Source of the DNA: a virus
Virus record (IMG/VR): IMGVR_UViG_3300025010_000029
Coordinates: 101,698 to 165,697 of that record
Strand: one strand, 5' to 3'
DNA length: 64,000 nucleotides
Shown here: positions 46,701 to 54,453 of the stretch, in pieces
Layout of the letters: every line of letters begins with the position of its first letter
Numbering within the stretch: the first letter of the stretch is position 1
Notes under the pieces: model-generated
Told to the model about the DNA's origin: nothing
Database searches by the model: none
Seen by the model: the letters and a program-made list of their open reading frames with translations, nothing else
Made by a program: the position numbers and the translations under genes

Positions 46701-47257
46701 TTTAATTCTTTGATATGATTATTAAATATATTTTTCTTTTCGATATCATCAACTTCCAAGGATTTTATAGCATTTTCACAAAAAGTAATTTTAGTCAAAT
46801 TTTTCTTTACAATTCCACCCAAACATGCTTCAGTGCATATTAAACCTTCACTATATTGTTTAAGTAAATTATAATCCAAACGAGGTCTGTAAAAAAATCC
46901 CTTTTCCCAACTAATAGAACTTAAAATCTGCAAATTTTTTAATCCTGTATTGTTTTTTGCTAATAATATTAAATGATCATATCTACTGTTATTATCTCTT
47001 ATGCTTATATCATCGCATAAATATGGTTCTAAGCCAATTATAGGTTTAATACCATATTTATTACACTCTTGATACAGTTTAACGTGTCCTGATAAGCTTA
47101 CATGATCAGTTATTGCTACAGCCTTGAATCCCATTTCCTTACATTGGTTTACTAGTTTATCAACTTTAATTGTACTGTCTAACATTATTAGGTTGCTTCC
47201 AATATGTGTATGGCAATGCATTGGAACATAATCTTGTTGTTGACTATTATCAGACAA
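43760..47257 (-). CDS. dnaE: DNA polymerase III alpha subunit (DnaE-type replicative polymerase)
   Basis: Replicative C-family polymerase of 1165 residues, the normal DnaE size. The PHP domain is N-terminal with metal-binding HCHTH (14-18), DH (about 51) and DAH (240-242). The catalytic palm has GRGS (429-432) and the acidic PDVDFD triad (468-473). A helix-hairpin-helix region follows near 990-1030 (LKPLNHIGDDAVKQI) and an OB-like C-terminus ends the protein. Start TTG with AGTGGTGA 8 bases before. A homing endonuclease gene lies directly upstream. Encoding its own C-family polymerase is typical of large Bacillota phages. Confidence 0.92.
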   Translation of the reverse strand: MSDNSQQQDYVPMHCHTHIGSNLIMLDSTIKVDKLVNQCKEMGFKAVAITDHVSLSGHVKLYQECNKYGIKPIIGLEPYLCDDISIRDNNSRYDHLILLAKNNTGLKNLQILSSISWEKGFFYRPRLDYNLLKQYSEGLICTEACLGGIVKKNLTKITFCENAIKSLEVDDIEKKNIFNNHIKELKNNITLTIKKFINIFGKDNFYLEYQASNHPDQIPVNKKLKILAKHFGLKTIVTTDAHYLRPEDKELHGILLKSKPSNEREQEDFYDYTYIMTSDEIRQIMYPQIGKEETELAMKNTLDIADRVEEYEIKHDVLMPEIIIPEFKYQGIFKQYYDKYPDKYPYFNLFAESEDINDQYWLYLIEKGYIDKSIDLKPNANKYLEMINTELRVFELCKQSVKASYTKYHLTVLTIFDIIRACGSLISCGRGSVGAFVTCYLTNIVQIDAIEFNLPYWRYIHEDRPDFPDVDFDSEQGKKRIIGIKIKEYFGNDKVIDICTFGTISSKSAILAVSRAIGIPIKTAEKISSLIPVDRGKNRPLIDCLNGSEDEGWDVIPELKNYQKQYPKLFEYAIDLNGIIDKRSAHASGKLIFPDSYMLHNASMTTSGGQIVTQLNMGDSEYRGGIKYDFLITELQDKLHYCLNLLYKNEDSIHPDNINFKDKNLWKYIFHPGNTDEVFQWATEVGKNALKKLKPNNVKELSAGNSLIRLMNDDGEQLIDKYIRYKEDPDVAFEEMRKAGLNDDEIKLIDQCLREKYFICITQEDIMVLSREVAGFNIPFQHKLRKAIAKKKPELLKEVEQDFYEQGNKLNRRKLFLDYCWKMILALKGYGFSDIHADEYTIEGIKSAIFKYYHSLEWECACLNVNAGATDEEGEDNKSSKYGKLAKAIALFNQKGGTLRPPDINKADYGFTVHNNEIIFGLKPLNHIGDDAVKQIKENRPYSNLEDFYSKNCWKGSKTNPNHVNKRAVISLIKAGAFDFYNADRYATLMEFIELARTGKKDKRKMFDFEKHDYATLSKKDYAKAIEIYSDYNKYQWEFHAMNCYLSGTPFDNLYEDYKLKVHNVEELGNEREKEVLIFGSYMDKDDKPDKKYVYISTKTGMLKCRIKLGLWNEKKDLFNRGTALVIKGIYRYNALTIFGVKEYFKWFEEYKKKYEKKKIKNKYN

Positions 47258-47287
47258 TTAATTGTCACCACTTTCTTTTACAAAATC

Positions 47288-48154
47288 TTATTCATTTCCT
47301 TTATACCTGTATTCCCCTTGATAAAATATTTCTGCATCTTTTCTAGCTTTTTTAGCATCTTCAATATCTATAAAATGTCCTAATCTATATTTTATGCCTT
47401 TATGTGTTAATTCAGCATACCACTTATTTCTATTCTTGTCCCAATACACACCTTTAAAATTAGATTTACTTCCTTTGCGATTTGCTTGATTCATTTGATT
47501 TTGTTGTTTTGTTACTAATCTTAAATTAGATTTTCTATTATCTAAAGTATTTAAATTAATATGGTCAACTAATTTACTTTTGGGAGCTTCTAGTATATAC
47601 CTATGTAATAATACTCTTGAATTTCCTATATCAGTTCTCACATATCCATTACCATCTATACCCCATTTGTATTTACTGCATTTATCTATATCTTCTAAAT
47701 CTATTAATGTTTTTACTATAAGATTTCCATTTTTATCATACAAAAATATTTCTGCACATGTTTGATATTTTACTATTTCATTTTTATCTTTTTGACTTCT
47801 TTGATTATTATCTATAAATTTTCCTAATTCTACTAATTGTTTATAATGTCTCTTGCATAAATTTATTCCATATTTTTTACTATGTACAAATTTACCTTCT
47901 GTTGCTCCACAATGATCACATATATTTTCTCTTACAAATTCTTTATATATAATATTTTTGTCATATCCTTTATGTAGACAACCACATGATTTAATACTTC
48001 CAGATTTTAAAGCATCTTGTCTTATATCTTTTATTGTTTTATTATCACAACTACATTGACATGTCCAATATTTTGCGTTATTTTTACCTTTTTTACCTGC
48101 ATACGCAATAACAGTTAATCTGTTAAATGTTTTATCAATTAAACTATCTACCAA
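47288..48154 (-). CDS. HNH-AP2 homing endonuclease
   Basis: A 288-residue mobile endonuclease. Order of parts: N-terminal zinc-binding module (CQCSCDN...SCGC and CDHC...C), an HNH nuclease core (LVDHINLNTLDNRKSNLRLV, about 188-207) and a C-terminal AP2 DNA-binding domain (FKGVYWDKNRNKWYAELTHK). Free-standing HNH-AP2 genes insert next to conserved phage genes and cut cognate alleles in competing phages; here the neighbour is dnaE. TTG start after AAGGAGG. Confidence 0.85.
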   Translation of the reverse strand: MVDSLIDKTFNRLTVIAYAGKKGKNNAKYWTCQCSCDNKTIKDIRQDALKSGSIKSCGCLHKGYDKNIIYKEFVRENICDHCGATEGKFVHSKKYGINLCKRHYKQLVELGKFIDNNQRSQKDKNEIVKYQTCAEIFLYDKNGNLIVKTLIDLEDIDKCSKYKWGIDGNGYVRTDIGNSRVLLHRYILEAPKSKLVDHINLNTLDNRKSNLRLVTKQQNQMNQANRKGSKSNFKGVYWDKNRNKWYAELTHKGIKYRLGHFIDIEDAKKARKDAEIFYQGEYRYKGNE

Positions 48155-48216
48155 AATACAATAATCCTCCTTAATATAGTATTTTAAATTTATTAATCTC
48201 TTTTATAAATATAAAT

Positions 48217-48247
48217 TTATGGATAGACCTATTCAGCCTATCCATAA
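48217..48247 (-). terminator. Stem-loop between orf216 and homing endonuclease
   Basis: Ten-base-pair stem TTATGGATAG/CTATCCATAA with an 11-base loop just after the stop codon of the upstream gene; T-rich but weak tail on the minus strand. Confidence 0.45.
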
Positions 48248-48272
48248 TTAATTAAATATACATCTTTCCTTT

Positions 48273-48923
48273 TTATTGATATACAACATTTTTACTTATT
48301 TCGCTTTTTAATTTGTCCATTATTTTATTACTTAAATTCTTAACATCAGCTTCCATCTTTTTCATACTATCATTATGTTTCTTTTTTAAATCTTTAATAT
48401 CATATTCCATTCCAACTAAATAATTTGCTAACTTATCTCCATCAGACATTTCATCATAATGTAACTTAATCATATCGCCAGCATCATTGTAATCTTTAAT
48501 AAAGATTACTAAATCATTCTTTGAAATCTTGTCTTCAAACCATTCCATTCTTATATTATTTCTTATGCAAGCACATGGTATTTCAAGTGTATATTTAATG
48601 TCTTTAAGATCATCCACATTCTGCATTAAACCTTTTGCAATTAATTTACAATCAATTGTTTTAACTTGTCTATTAAAAATAATTGTTGTAGTATTCTCTA
48701 CTTTACCTCTTAACATTCTCTCATAGTCATTTGTATGAGTAATTTCATGTTTGTGTAAAAATTTTAATATTTCTAAATCAAGTAATGCATTTTTAACAAC
48801 TAAACATGTAGCATCTTTATTTTGTATAAGTTCACCATATTTTAAAGTATTTAAATTTGCAATTAAACTGCCATTAGCATCAAAAATTATTAAATCAAAA
48901 ATACTAAACATACCAATTTTCAT
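48273..48923 (-). CDS. Hypothetical protein
   Basis: A 216-residue protein: an N-terminal beta-rich domain (FSIFDLIIFDANGSLIANLNT) and a C-terminal coiled coil (DIKDLKKKHNDSMKKMEADV). Not recognised. It lies between the thymidylate synthase and the homing endonuclease with SD AAGGGAGGG. Confidence 0.55.
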   Translation of the reverse strand: MKIGMFSIFDLIIFDANGSLIANLNTLKYGELIQNKDATCLVVKNALLDLEILKFLHKHEITHTNDYERMLRGKVENTTTIIFNRQVKTIDCKLIAKGLMQNVDDLKDIKYTLEIPCACIRNNIRMEWFEDKISKNDLVIFIKDYNDAGDMIKLHYDEMSDGDKLANYLVGMEYDIKDLKKKHNDSMKKMEADVKNLSNKIMDKLKSEISKNVVYQ

Positions 48924-48950
48924 AGTTATATAGTCCCTCCCTTTTAATAA

Positions 48951-49781
48951 CTAAATTGCAATTGGAATATTCTTAATTTGTTTACCATGCTGATAATTTG
49001 TTAAATAAAAATCTACAACTTCAAAATCATAAAAATTCTTTATTGATGAATTAGTATGCAATATTGGAGCATCAAATGACCTTCTTTGAATTAATTCTTC
49101 TACCAAAGGGGTATGCCTGTCATATATATGTGCATCTGCAATAACATGAACTAATTCACCAACTTCAAGATTATTTACTTGTGCGAACATGTGAAGTAAA
49201 ATAGAATATTGAACAACATTCCAGTTATTTGCGGCTAAAACATCTTGCGATCTTTGGTTTAATACTGCATTTAATTTATTACCTGCAACATTGAAAGTCA
49301 TACTATAAGCACAAGGATATAAATTCATCGCATGTAAATCTTCAAAATTATATAAATTAGTCATAATTCTTCTGCTATAAGGATTATTCTTTAAATCATA
49401 CAATACCCTATCAACTTGGTCAAAATATCCTTCAGGATATTTGTGTTTAATACTTAATTGAAAACCATACGCTTTTCCTATTGAACCATTACTATCTGTC
49501 CAACTATCCCATATTTTACTGTTTAAGTCTTTGATATTATTAGATTTCTTTTGAAAAATCCATAGTATTTCATCAATACATGCTTTTAAATTTGTTGGTC
49601 TTAAAGTTAAAATGGGAAATTCTTTTGATAAATCATATCTATTAACAACACCAAATTTCTTAATTGTATGAGCTGGTGTTCCATCTTCCCATTTTGCTCT
49701 TACAGTCTGCCCTTCTGAAGATATACCATTTTTCAGTATATCTTCACACATTTTTATAAAAATCCCATCTGCTTTGCTCAA
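48951..49781 (-). CDS. thyA: Thymidylate synthase (ThyA)
   Basis: Converts dUMP to dTMP using methylene-tetrahydrofolate. 276 residues. The catalytic cysteine is C157 in LYPCAYS, followed by a substrate-binding NQRSQD (175-180), NNWN (185-188) and the C-terminal region with HIYDRH. The residue after the cysteine is Ala, not the His of most ThyA, as in some Bacillus/phage-type enzymes. A TTG start 8 bases after AGGAGG. With dUTPase and class II RNR encoded nearby it forms a dTTP supply pathway. Confidence 0.93.
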   Translation of the reverse strand: MSKADGIFIKMCEDILKNGISSEGQTVRAKWEDGTPAHTIKKFGVVNRYDLSKEFPILTLRPTNLKACIDEILWIFQKKSNNIKDLNSKIWDSWTDSNGSIGKAYGFQLSIKHKYPEGYFDQVDRVLYDLKNNPYSRRIMTNLYNFEDLHAMNLYPCAYSMTFNVAGNKLNAVLNQRSQDVLAANNWNVVQYSILLHMFAQVNNLEVGELVHVIADAHIYDRHTPLVEELIQRRSFDAPILHTNSSIKNFYDFEVVDFYLTNYQHGKQIKNIPIAI

Positions 49782-49792
49782 AAAAATACCTC

Positions 49793-50266
49793 CTATAATT
49801 CTTCTATTGGCATATAAACACCAGCATGTTCATATCTTCTAAATAAATGATTTTTATATTTTAACCAACATCCAAGATAATTAACTTCATTAATCCATAT
49901 TAAATTAGTATTACAATTTGGACAATTGTAATTATGATAATCTTTTCTTATAATATGAATTACTTTACAACATCTACATTTTAATTTAAGGTATACAGCA
50001 TTTTCCCTGGTGTATACCTTTCTATTAATTTTAAGACTTCTTTTTGTTGGTGAATTAAATTTAATATCATGTTTGGGAAGATTACTTGTCCCTTTATTTA
50101 GAAATAGATTTTTATATCTTATTATTGTTTGTCTATTTACACCAAGTTCATCAGCAACTTGTTGTTGTGTTTTTGTTTTTAATTGTTTAAGCAACCATTC
50201 TTTATTACTATAAAGATGCTTGCTTGGATGCTCTTTTTTGCTTGATTTAGCTTTTTTTTTACTCAT
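49793..50266 (-). CDS. HTH and zinc-ribbon DNA-binding protein
   Basis: A 157-residue protein with a basic N-terminus, a helix-turn-helix (TQQQVADELGVNRQTIIRYK, about 33-52) and a C-terminal CxxC...CPNC zinc ribbon (CRCCKVIH...YNCPNCNTN). Its start overlaps the clpP gene by 8 bases and has no SD, so translation is likely coupled to ClpP. It could be a transcription regulator or a ClpP substrate/adaptor; this is inference. Confidence 0.6.
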   Translation of the reverse strand: MSKKKAKSSKKEHPSKHLYSNKEWLLKQLKTKTQQQVADELGVNRQTIIRYKNLFLNKGTSNLPKHDIKFNSPTKRSLKINRKVYTRENAVYLKLKCRCCKVIHIIRKDYHNYNCPNCNTNLIWINEVNYLGCWLKYKNHLFRRYEHAGVYMPIEEL

Positions 50267-50885
50267 ATTTTTGTAAATCCACTAATTCAACAACATCAGA
50301 TTTTTCACCAATAATATAATCAATAATACCTAACTCTTTTGCTTGTTTTGCATACATAAAGAATTCACTACCATATTTATCATCATATAATTCTTCAGTA
50401 TATTTTGTATTATCTAATATGAATTTTTTAATTCTATCTTCCATTTCATTATAGAAATTCATTGTTTCTTTTACTTTCTTAGTAGAACCACCAATTCCCA
50501 AACTTCCATCATGGATTAATATGCTAGTAAATTCATATGCAAATCTTTTATGTCCAGCAATTAATACCAATCCACCCATTGAGTATGCTTTCCCCAGTGC
50601 AATTGTATATACTGGTGTTAAGGATTGTTGTATTACATTGCATAATACAAGTCCAACATCAATATCTCCACCATTAGTATTAATATAAATTTTAATGGGC
50701 TTACGTTTTTCAGGAATAATGTTTTCATCTTCTTTATTAATTCTTAATATTTGCATAATACATGTTTCAATAATCATATCATCAACAACAGTATTAAGTA
50801 TAATTTCTCTTTCCTTTAAATGCTCTAAAAATACCTTTTCATCAAATCCTTGAGCTTCATAAACCACTTTTGATAGATTTTCCAT
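50259..50885 (-). CDS. clpP: ClpP-like serine protease
   Basis: A 208-residue ClpP family protein, the usual length. The catalytic serine is S102 (GKAYSMGG, normally AASMGA) and histidine H125 (ILIHDG). Aligned with bacterial ClpP, the position of the third catalytic residue is E174 (YGSEFFMYA, normally TDRDNFLTA), an Asp-to-Glu change. In phages ClpP-like proteins usually act as head proteases, but this gene is far from the capsid genes in the early region, suggesting a regulatory or host-takeover role, possibly with host Clp ATPases. SD AAGGAGGG. Confidence 0.85.
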   Translation of the reverse strand: MENLSKVVYEAQGFDEKVFLEHLKEREIILNTVVDDMIIETCIMQILRINKEDENIIPEKRKPIKIYINTNGGDIDVGLVLCNVIQQSLTPVYTIALGKAYSMGGLVLIAGHKRFAYEFTSILIHDGSLGIGGSTKKVKETMNFYNEMEDRIKKFILDNTKYTEELYDDKYGSEFFMYAKQAKELGIIDYIIGEKSDVVELVDLQKYE

Positions 50886-51037
50886 GTTAATAATTCCCTC
50901 CTTATTTTATCTCTGCTATTTTGGGTATAAATAATTGCTTCTCGATTTATTTTAAAATTATTGTTTTTATATAGATTATATTTATTTATATCTTTTTGTT
51001 TAAGAACTCTGATTAATCTTCTTGATAATTTTTGCAT
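50825..51037 (-). CDS. Small basic hypothetical protein
   Basis: A 70-residue Lys/Arg-rich ORF with SD AAAGGAGAA 6 bases before ATG. It overlaps the start of clpP by 61 bases, so its 3' end may not be correct or it may be coupled. Function unknown. Confidence 0.4.
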   Translation of the reverse strand: MQKLSRRLIRVLKQKDINKYNLYKNNNFKINREAIIYTQNSRDKIRRELLTWKIYQKWFMKLKDLMKRYF

Positions 51038-51108
51038 ATTATATTCTCCTTTACATATTAATATTGTTATAGTTTAAGTTTATTTAATATTTTAAATTTT
51101 CTATTAGA

Positions 51109-51264
51109 TTAATAAACTAATTTATAATCTAATTCAGGATTGATTCTAACTCTATTATCTTTTCCTCTACATCTACCTTTTCTCTTTCCATATACAATTT
51201 TATTTGATTCAATTTTTTGTTTATTGCCACTTTTAATTTTACTAATAACTGCATTAGTTTTCAT
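51109..51264 (-). CDS. Small basic hypothetical protein
   Basis: A 51-residue Lys/Arg-rich protein (MKTNAVISKIKSGNKQKI...) with strong SD CGGAGGAG 6 bases before ATG. It is the first gene after promoter 51309-51337. The basic composition would suit nucleic-acid binding. Confidence 0.55.
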   Translation of the reverse strand: MKTNAVISKIKSGNKQKIESNKIVYGKRKGRCRGKDNRVRINPELDYKLVY

Positions 51265-51308
51265 GATCGCACTCCTCCGTTAATTTTTATTATTTGCTCA
51301 CTACATTA

Positions 51309-51337
51309 ATTATACACTAATATTTTATATTTGTCAA
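51309..51337 (-). promoter_or_regulatory. Consensus early promoter
   Basis: TTGACA (51332-51337), a 17-base spacer and TATAAT (51309-51314) on the minus strand. Predicted start near 51302, giving a leader of about 38 bases before the 51-residue gene. The spacer shares AAAATATTA with two other early promoters. Confidence 0.8.
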
Positions 51338-51346
51338 GATAAATTA

Positions 51347-52654
51347 TTATTCATCATTCCTTGCTTCATCTTCTTCCATATCAATAACATCATCTGCTTT
51401 AATAATGCCTTCTAACAATTTAAACATGAAGCTTTTGTGTTTAAGTGCTGTAAACTTTTCTCGATCTTCTATTCTTACAACAATCCCTTCTCTGATGTGA
51501 TTTTTACCAATAGGATCAGTATCATCAACATATCTATTAACTCTTTCTATTAAATCATTAACTGTAGTAAATATGAATTTATCAAATACTGGTACAAACT
51601 TTACACCCATTTGTTCACATCTAATTTGAGTATATTTTGTTGAATACTCTACTACTCTGCCATCTTCATCAGTTTTAGTCATTCTATATACATAAATATC
51701 ATTTTGTCCTACTCCACATCCATACGTAAATCTTGTAGTTTCTCCATATAATTTAATAAATTCTTTATCTTTTGTTTTCTTATTATTGCATTCAGGCATA
51801 ATAGTTGTATTCTCATTTACATATCCTACAATTTCATAATAAATAGTTTCGCCTTTATGGAGTTTATCAATAAAAAAATCATGCCATTCTTTTCTGAAAT
51901 TATCATTGCCATAAAATCCATTATTATAATTTTTTAATATTGCTCTTCTTGTTCCCGAAATATAATCCCATGATTTCTTATTAGATATTTTTATATTTAC
52001 TTTTTGTAATATTTTATACAACCAATAAGGTAATAATTTTTTCTTTTCTTTAACAGTATGACTCGATCTGCCAGATGTCCCATGAAGCTTTAAAGTAATA
52101 TAACACAAATCACCTTCTTTAAATTGCCCTGTATTATAAGCAAGCTGTGAAGTATCTCTATGCTCTTCAAAGAAAGGATAAGATATAGTTTCAATTTTCT
52201 TCTTTTTCTTCTCTTTAGGTGTACCTTCTGACCTATTTCTATTATTTCCTTTTGGAATATATTTTTCACATATTAATACTCCATTAAGAATAGAAATTGT
52301 ATCTCCTTCTTTTAAAGTATTAATATCAGTAAACTTCTCTAAACTTTTTATTGGCATTAATAAACCATCAGATTTTTCTTTTCTTAATTTGATTGTAGTT
52401 ACATGGCATTTTGATTCATCCATGTAACCACCAATATTATTTCCTTGTTCATCTTTTACTCTAAGTAGTTTGTTTTCTCTACAATATTCTACATTAAGAC
52501 GACCATCTGTAGGAAAATAAATCATTAAATCATTTTCTTTAACATCTAATCCTACAATAACATCATTACCAAATACAGTAGCAACTTGAAGTCTATCAGC
52601 ATTAGAATGTGGCTTGAGAATTTTAATTTTTACAATATATGCATTATAACTCAT
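51347..52654 (-). CDS. RNA ligase (Rnl5/DraRnl-like)
   Basis: A 435-residue nucleotidyltransferase-superfamily ligase. An N-terminal OB-like domain (about 1-130, KILKPHSNADRL start) precedes the adenylyltransferase domain with motif I K189-L-H-G (lysine to be adenylated), motif III-like YYEIVGYV, motif IV EGIVVRI and motif V KHKSFMFK. This layout, with the OB fold in front, matches the Deinococcus Rnl-type ligases, which seal nicked RNA or RNA/DNA. A 30-residue Lys-rich insert (about 138-160) is unusual. Likely repairs tRNAs damaged by host defence; that role is inference. SD GAGGGGGG. Confidence 0.8.
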   Translation of the reverse strand: MSYNAYIVKIKILKPHSNADRLQVATVFGNDVIVGLDVKENDLMIYFPTDGRLNVEYCRENKLLRVKDEQGNNIGGYMDESKCHVTTIKLRKEKSDGLLMPIKSLEKFTDINTLKEGDTISILNGVLICEKYIPKGNNRNRSEGTPKEKKKKKIETISYPFFEEHRDTSQLAYNTGQFKEGDLCYITLKLHGTSGRSSHTVKEKKKLLPYWLYKILQKVNIKISNKKSWDYISGTRRAILKNYNNGFYGNDNFRKEWHDFFIDKLHKGETIYYEIVGYVNENTTIMPECNNKKTKDKEFIKLYGETTRFTYGCGVGQNDIYVYRMTKTDEDGRVVEYSTKYTQIRCEQMGVKFVPVFDKFIFTTVNDLIERVNRYVDDTDPIGKNHIREGIVVRIEDREKFTALKHKSFMFKLLEGIIKADDVIDMEEDEARNDE

Positions 52655-52690
52655 GTTTATATTCCCCCCTCTATTATTTTTTATATTATA

Positions 52691-53470
52691 CTAAATATTT
52701 AAACAAGTACCACATTCACTACAGATTACATGATTACCAAATGTTTGATTTACTGTTCCACAAGTATCACATATAACATCTTTTACATTTGATTGTTCAT
52801 CAAATCCTTTTAATTGGAGTGCAATAATAGTTGTTTTGTTTTCCAGTTCATTAACACTGTCATAAGTAAATGATTGTTTAGATACAGAACCATTAACTGT
52901 AATTCCTTCATCTGACTTTAAAGATACATTATCAGAAACATTACAACAGTTCATAGTCATTCTTGTTATGCCTTTTGATCTGGTTTCTCCAAGTGTGCAT
53001 TGAGACTGATTATTAACATCATATCTAATATGTGGATACTCAACAGGTCTAGCAGAAGTTGGTGGTATCCAAGATGATGTATAATGTGGATATCCAAAAT
53101 TATTGATATGTGGTATATCTATTTCTTTTTCTAATTGAAATGTAACTTTCAAAATACCATCTTCTATATTGTCACCACGATATTCTTGTATTTTTTTTGT
53201 TTTATTAATAAATTTAAATTTATTACCACTATTTAGGTCATTATTTAAAAATCTTTCTAACATTAATTCTTTATTCGCCTCAATAATTAATCTTCTGCCA
53301 TTTAAAACATCTTTTCCATCAAGCGAAATAGAAATTACAGCTTTTCTATTGTTCAAATTTTTAAGGATTATTGAGTATTCAGATGAAAAAGGTATTTGTA
53401 TTTCATTACCAATCTCATTTAATATTTTATTATTAGATTTAAGTTTTACAATAAAATTATTCTTTAACAT
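52691..53470 (-). CDS. Hypothetical protein with C-terminal zinc ribbon
   Basis: A 259-residue protein: N-terminal beta-rich domain, a Pro/Tyr-rich middle, a domain with GITVNGSVSKQSFTY and a C-terminal zinc ribbon with two CxxC pairs (CDTCG...CSECG). Similar uncharacterised proteins occur in other large phages. No catalytic motif seen. SD AAAAGGAGAG. Confidence 0.55.
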   Translation of the reverse strand: MLKNNFIVKLKSNNKILNEIGNEIQIPFSSEYSIILKNLNNRKAVISISLDGKDVLNGRRLIIEANKELMLERFLNNDLNSGNKFKFINKTKKIQEYRGDNIEDGILKVTFQLEKEIDIPHINNFGYPHYTSSWIPPTSARPVEYPHIRYDVNNQSQCTLGETRSKGITRMTMNCCNVSDNVSLKSDEGITVNGSVSKQSFTYDSVNELENKTTIIALQLKGFDEQSNVKDVICDTCGTVNQTFGNHVICSECGTCLNI

Positions 53471-53488
53471 ATGATATAATCTCTCCTT

Positions 53489-53837
53489 TTATCTTTTAAT
53501 TAATTGACTCTCAAATCTATTATGTGGAATATATTGTTTGATTAATCTAATACCATATTCACATTCTATTTTGTCAGTACAAGTAAATATATCAATCCAA
53601 CATGTTTTAATTTCAGGAAATGTATGAATTGATATATGAGATTCAGCTAAAACAATATATTATTGTCAATCCTTGTGGATTAAATTTAACTGAATCATAT
53701 TTTACAACTGTTGCATTTATATTGTGTGCAACAGATAATAAAATATGTTTTATCATAACATCATCTTCTAAAAAATCAACTGACACACCTTCAAGTTTTA
53801 TTAATGCATGTTTTGGATTTATATTGTTTATGTTCAT
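53489..53837 (-). CDS. speD: S-adenosylmethionine decarboxylase (SpeD), frame broken at processing site
   Basis: Pyruvoyl enzyme that makes decarboxylated S-adenosylmethionine for spermidine synthesis. The first 64 residues from ATG 53837 (SD AAAGGAGAA) end at a TGA (53643-53645). A +1 shift there gives 51 more residues. Joined, the protein has about 115 residues, close to bacterial SpeD. Key residues with a one-T correction: E65-S66-H67 (processing site), H71 and C86; spacing S-H-C of 5 and 15 equals that of the Thermotoga enzyme (S63, H68, C83). The break falls between the N-terminal beta chain and the alpha chain. Programmed shift, mutation and a miscalled T4 run are all possible. Confidence 0.8.
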
Positions 53838-53849
53838 TATTGTTCTCCT

Positions 53850-54434
53850 TTAACAATATTGTTTATATTTATTACACTCTGCATATCTTGATAAATTATC
53901 AAAATATTGCAAAAATTGCTGTTCTACAACATTCATATCTTTATATTCAATTATTGTATTCAATGCCACATTATTATCTGGTAATGAATTAGCCCACCCA
54001 TCAATATTACTTGTTAAAGCCAATGCTTCGCATTTTAACATAGCATTATCTACAGATTTAACAATATCCCATACTTCTTCAATTGGCTTTTCAATATTGA
54101 AAGCTTGCCATATCAATGATTGTAATTGAGATTCATATTGTTCATAGTTCTTAAATGCTGGTTTAATTGGTCTAGGTATATCACCCAAATATGCTTCAGC
54201 ACTATCATGTAAAAGCCCATATAATACAATATTTTCATTATATCCCATTTTCTCTAATGCTTTAGCTACATTGATTGAGTGTTGGGCTACTGAATAAAAG
54301 AATTTACAATGTCCATTAAAACGTGTAATCAAAGATAGTGAATGAGCAATATCAATTATTCTTATATCTTTTAAAGCAACATTAAAAGGATTGAATTTAA
54401 TACCTGAAATTGTTTCTATCCATGTTGTTTTCAT
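53850..54434 (-). CDS. HD-domain nucleotide phosphohydrolase (YfbR-like)
   Basis: A 194-residue HD-superfamily hydrolase starting at ATG 54434, chosen because AAGGAGAA is 6 bases upstream. The longer reading to 54488 has no SD. Metal ligands: H42 or neighbouring H, H52 (VAQHS), and H76-D77 (LLHDSAEAYLGDIPRP). This matches YfbR-type 5'-deoxynucleotidases that dephosphorylate dNMPs, giving nucleosides for salvage. Its place in a cluster of nucleotide genes supports that. Confidence 0.8.
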   Translation of the reverse strand: MKTTWIETISGIKFNPFNVALKDIRIIDIAHSLSLITRFNGHCKFFYSVAQHSINVAKALEKMGYNENIVLYGLLHDSAEAYLGDIPRPIKPAFKNYEQYESQLQSLIWQAFNIEKPIEEVWDIVKSVDNAMLKCEALALTSNIDGWANSLPDNNVALNTIIEYKDMNVVEQQFLQYFDNLSRYAECNKYKQYC

Positions 54435-54453
54435 AATTATTCTCCTTATAATA

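Noticed and set aside
43760-47257. An intein in the DNA polymerase
   Set aside because: Length and motif spacing are normal for DnaE, and no Cys/Ser start with TxxH and His-Asn end pattern was found.
48951-49781. dCMP/dUMP hydroxymethylase instead of thymidylate synthase
   Set aside because: The folate and dUMP-binding segments (NQRSQD, HIYDRH) look like ThyA, and no hypermodification genes accompany it.
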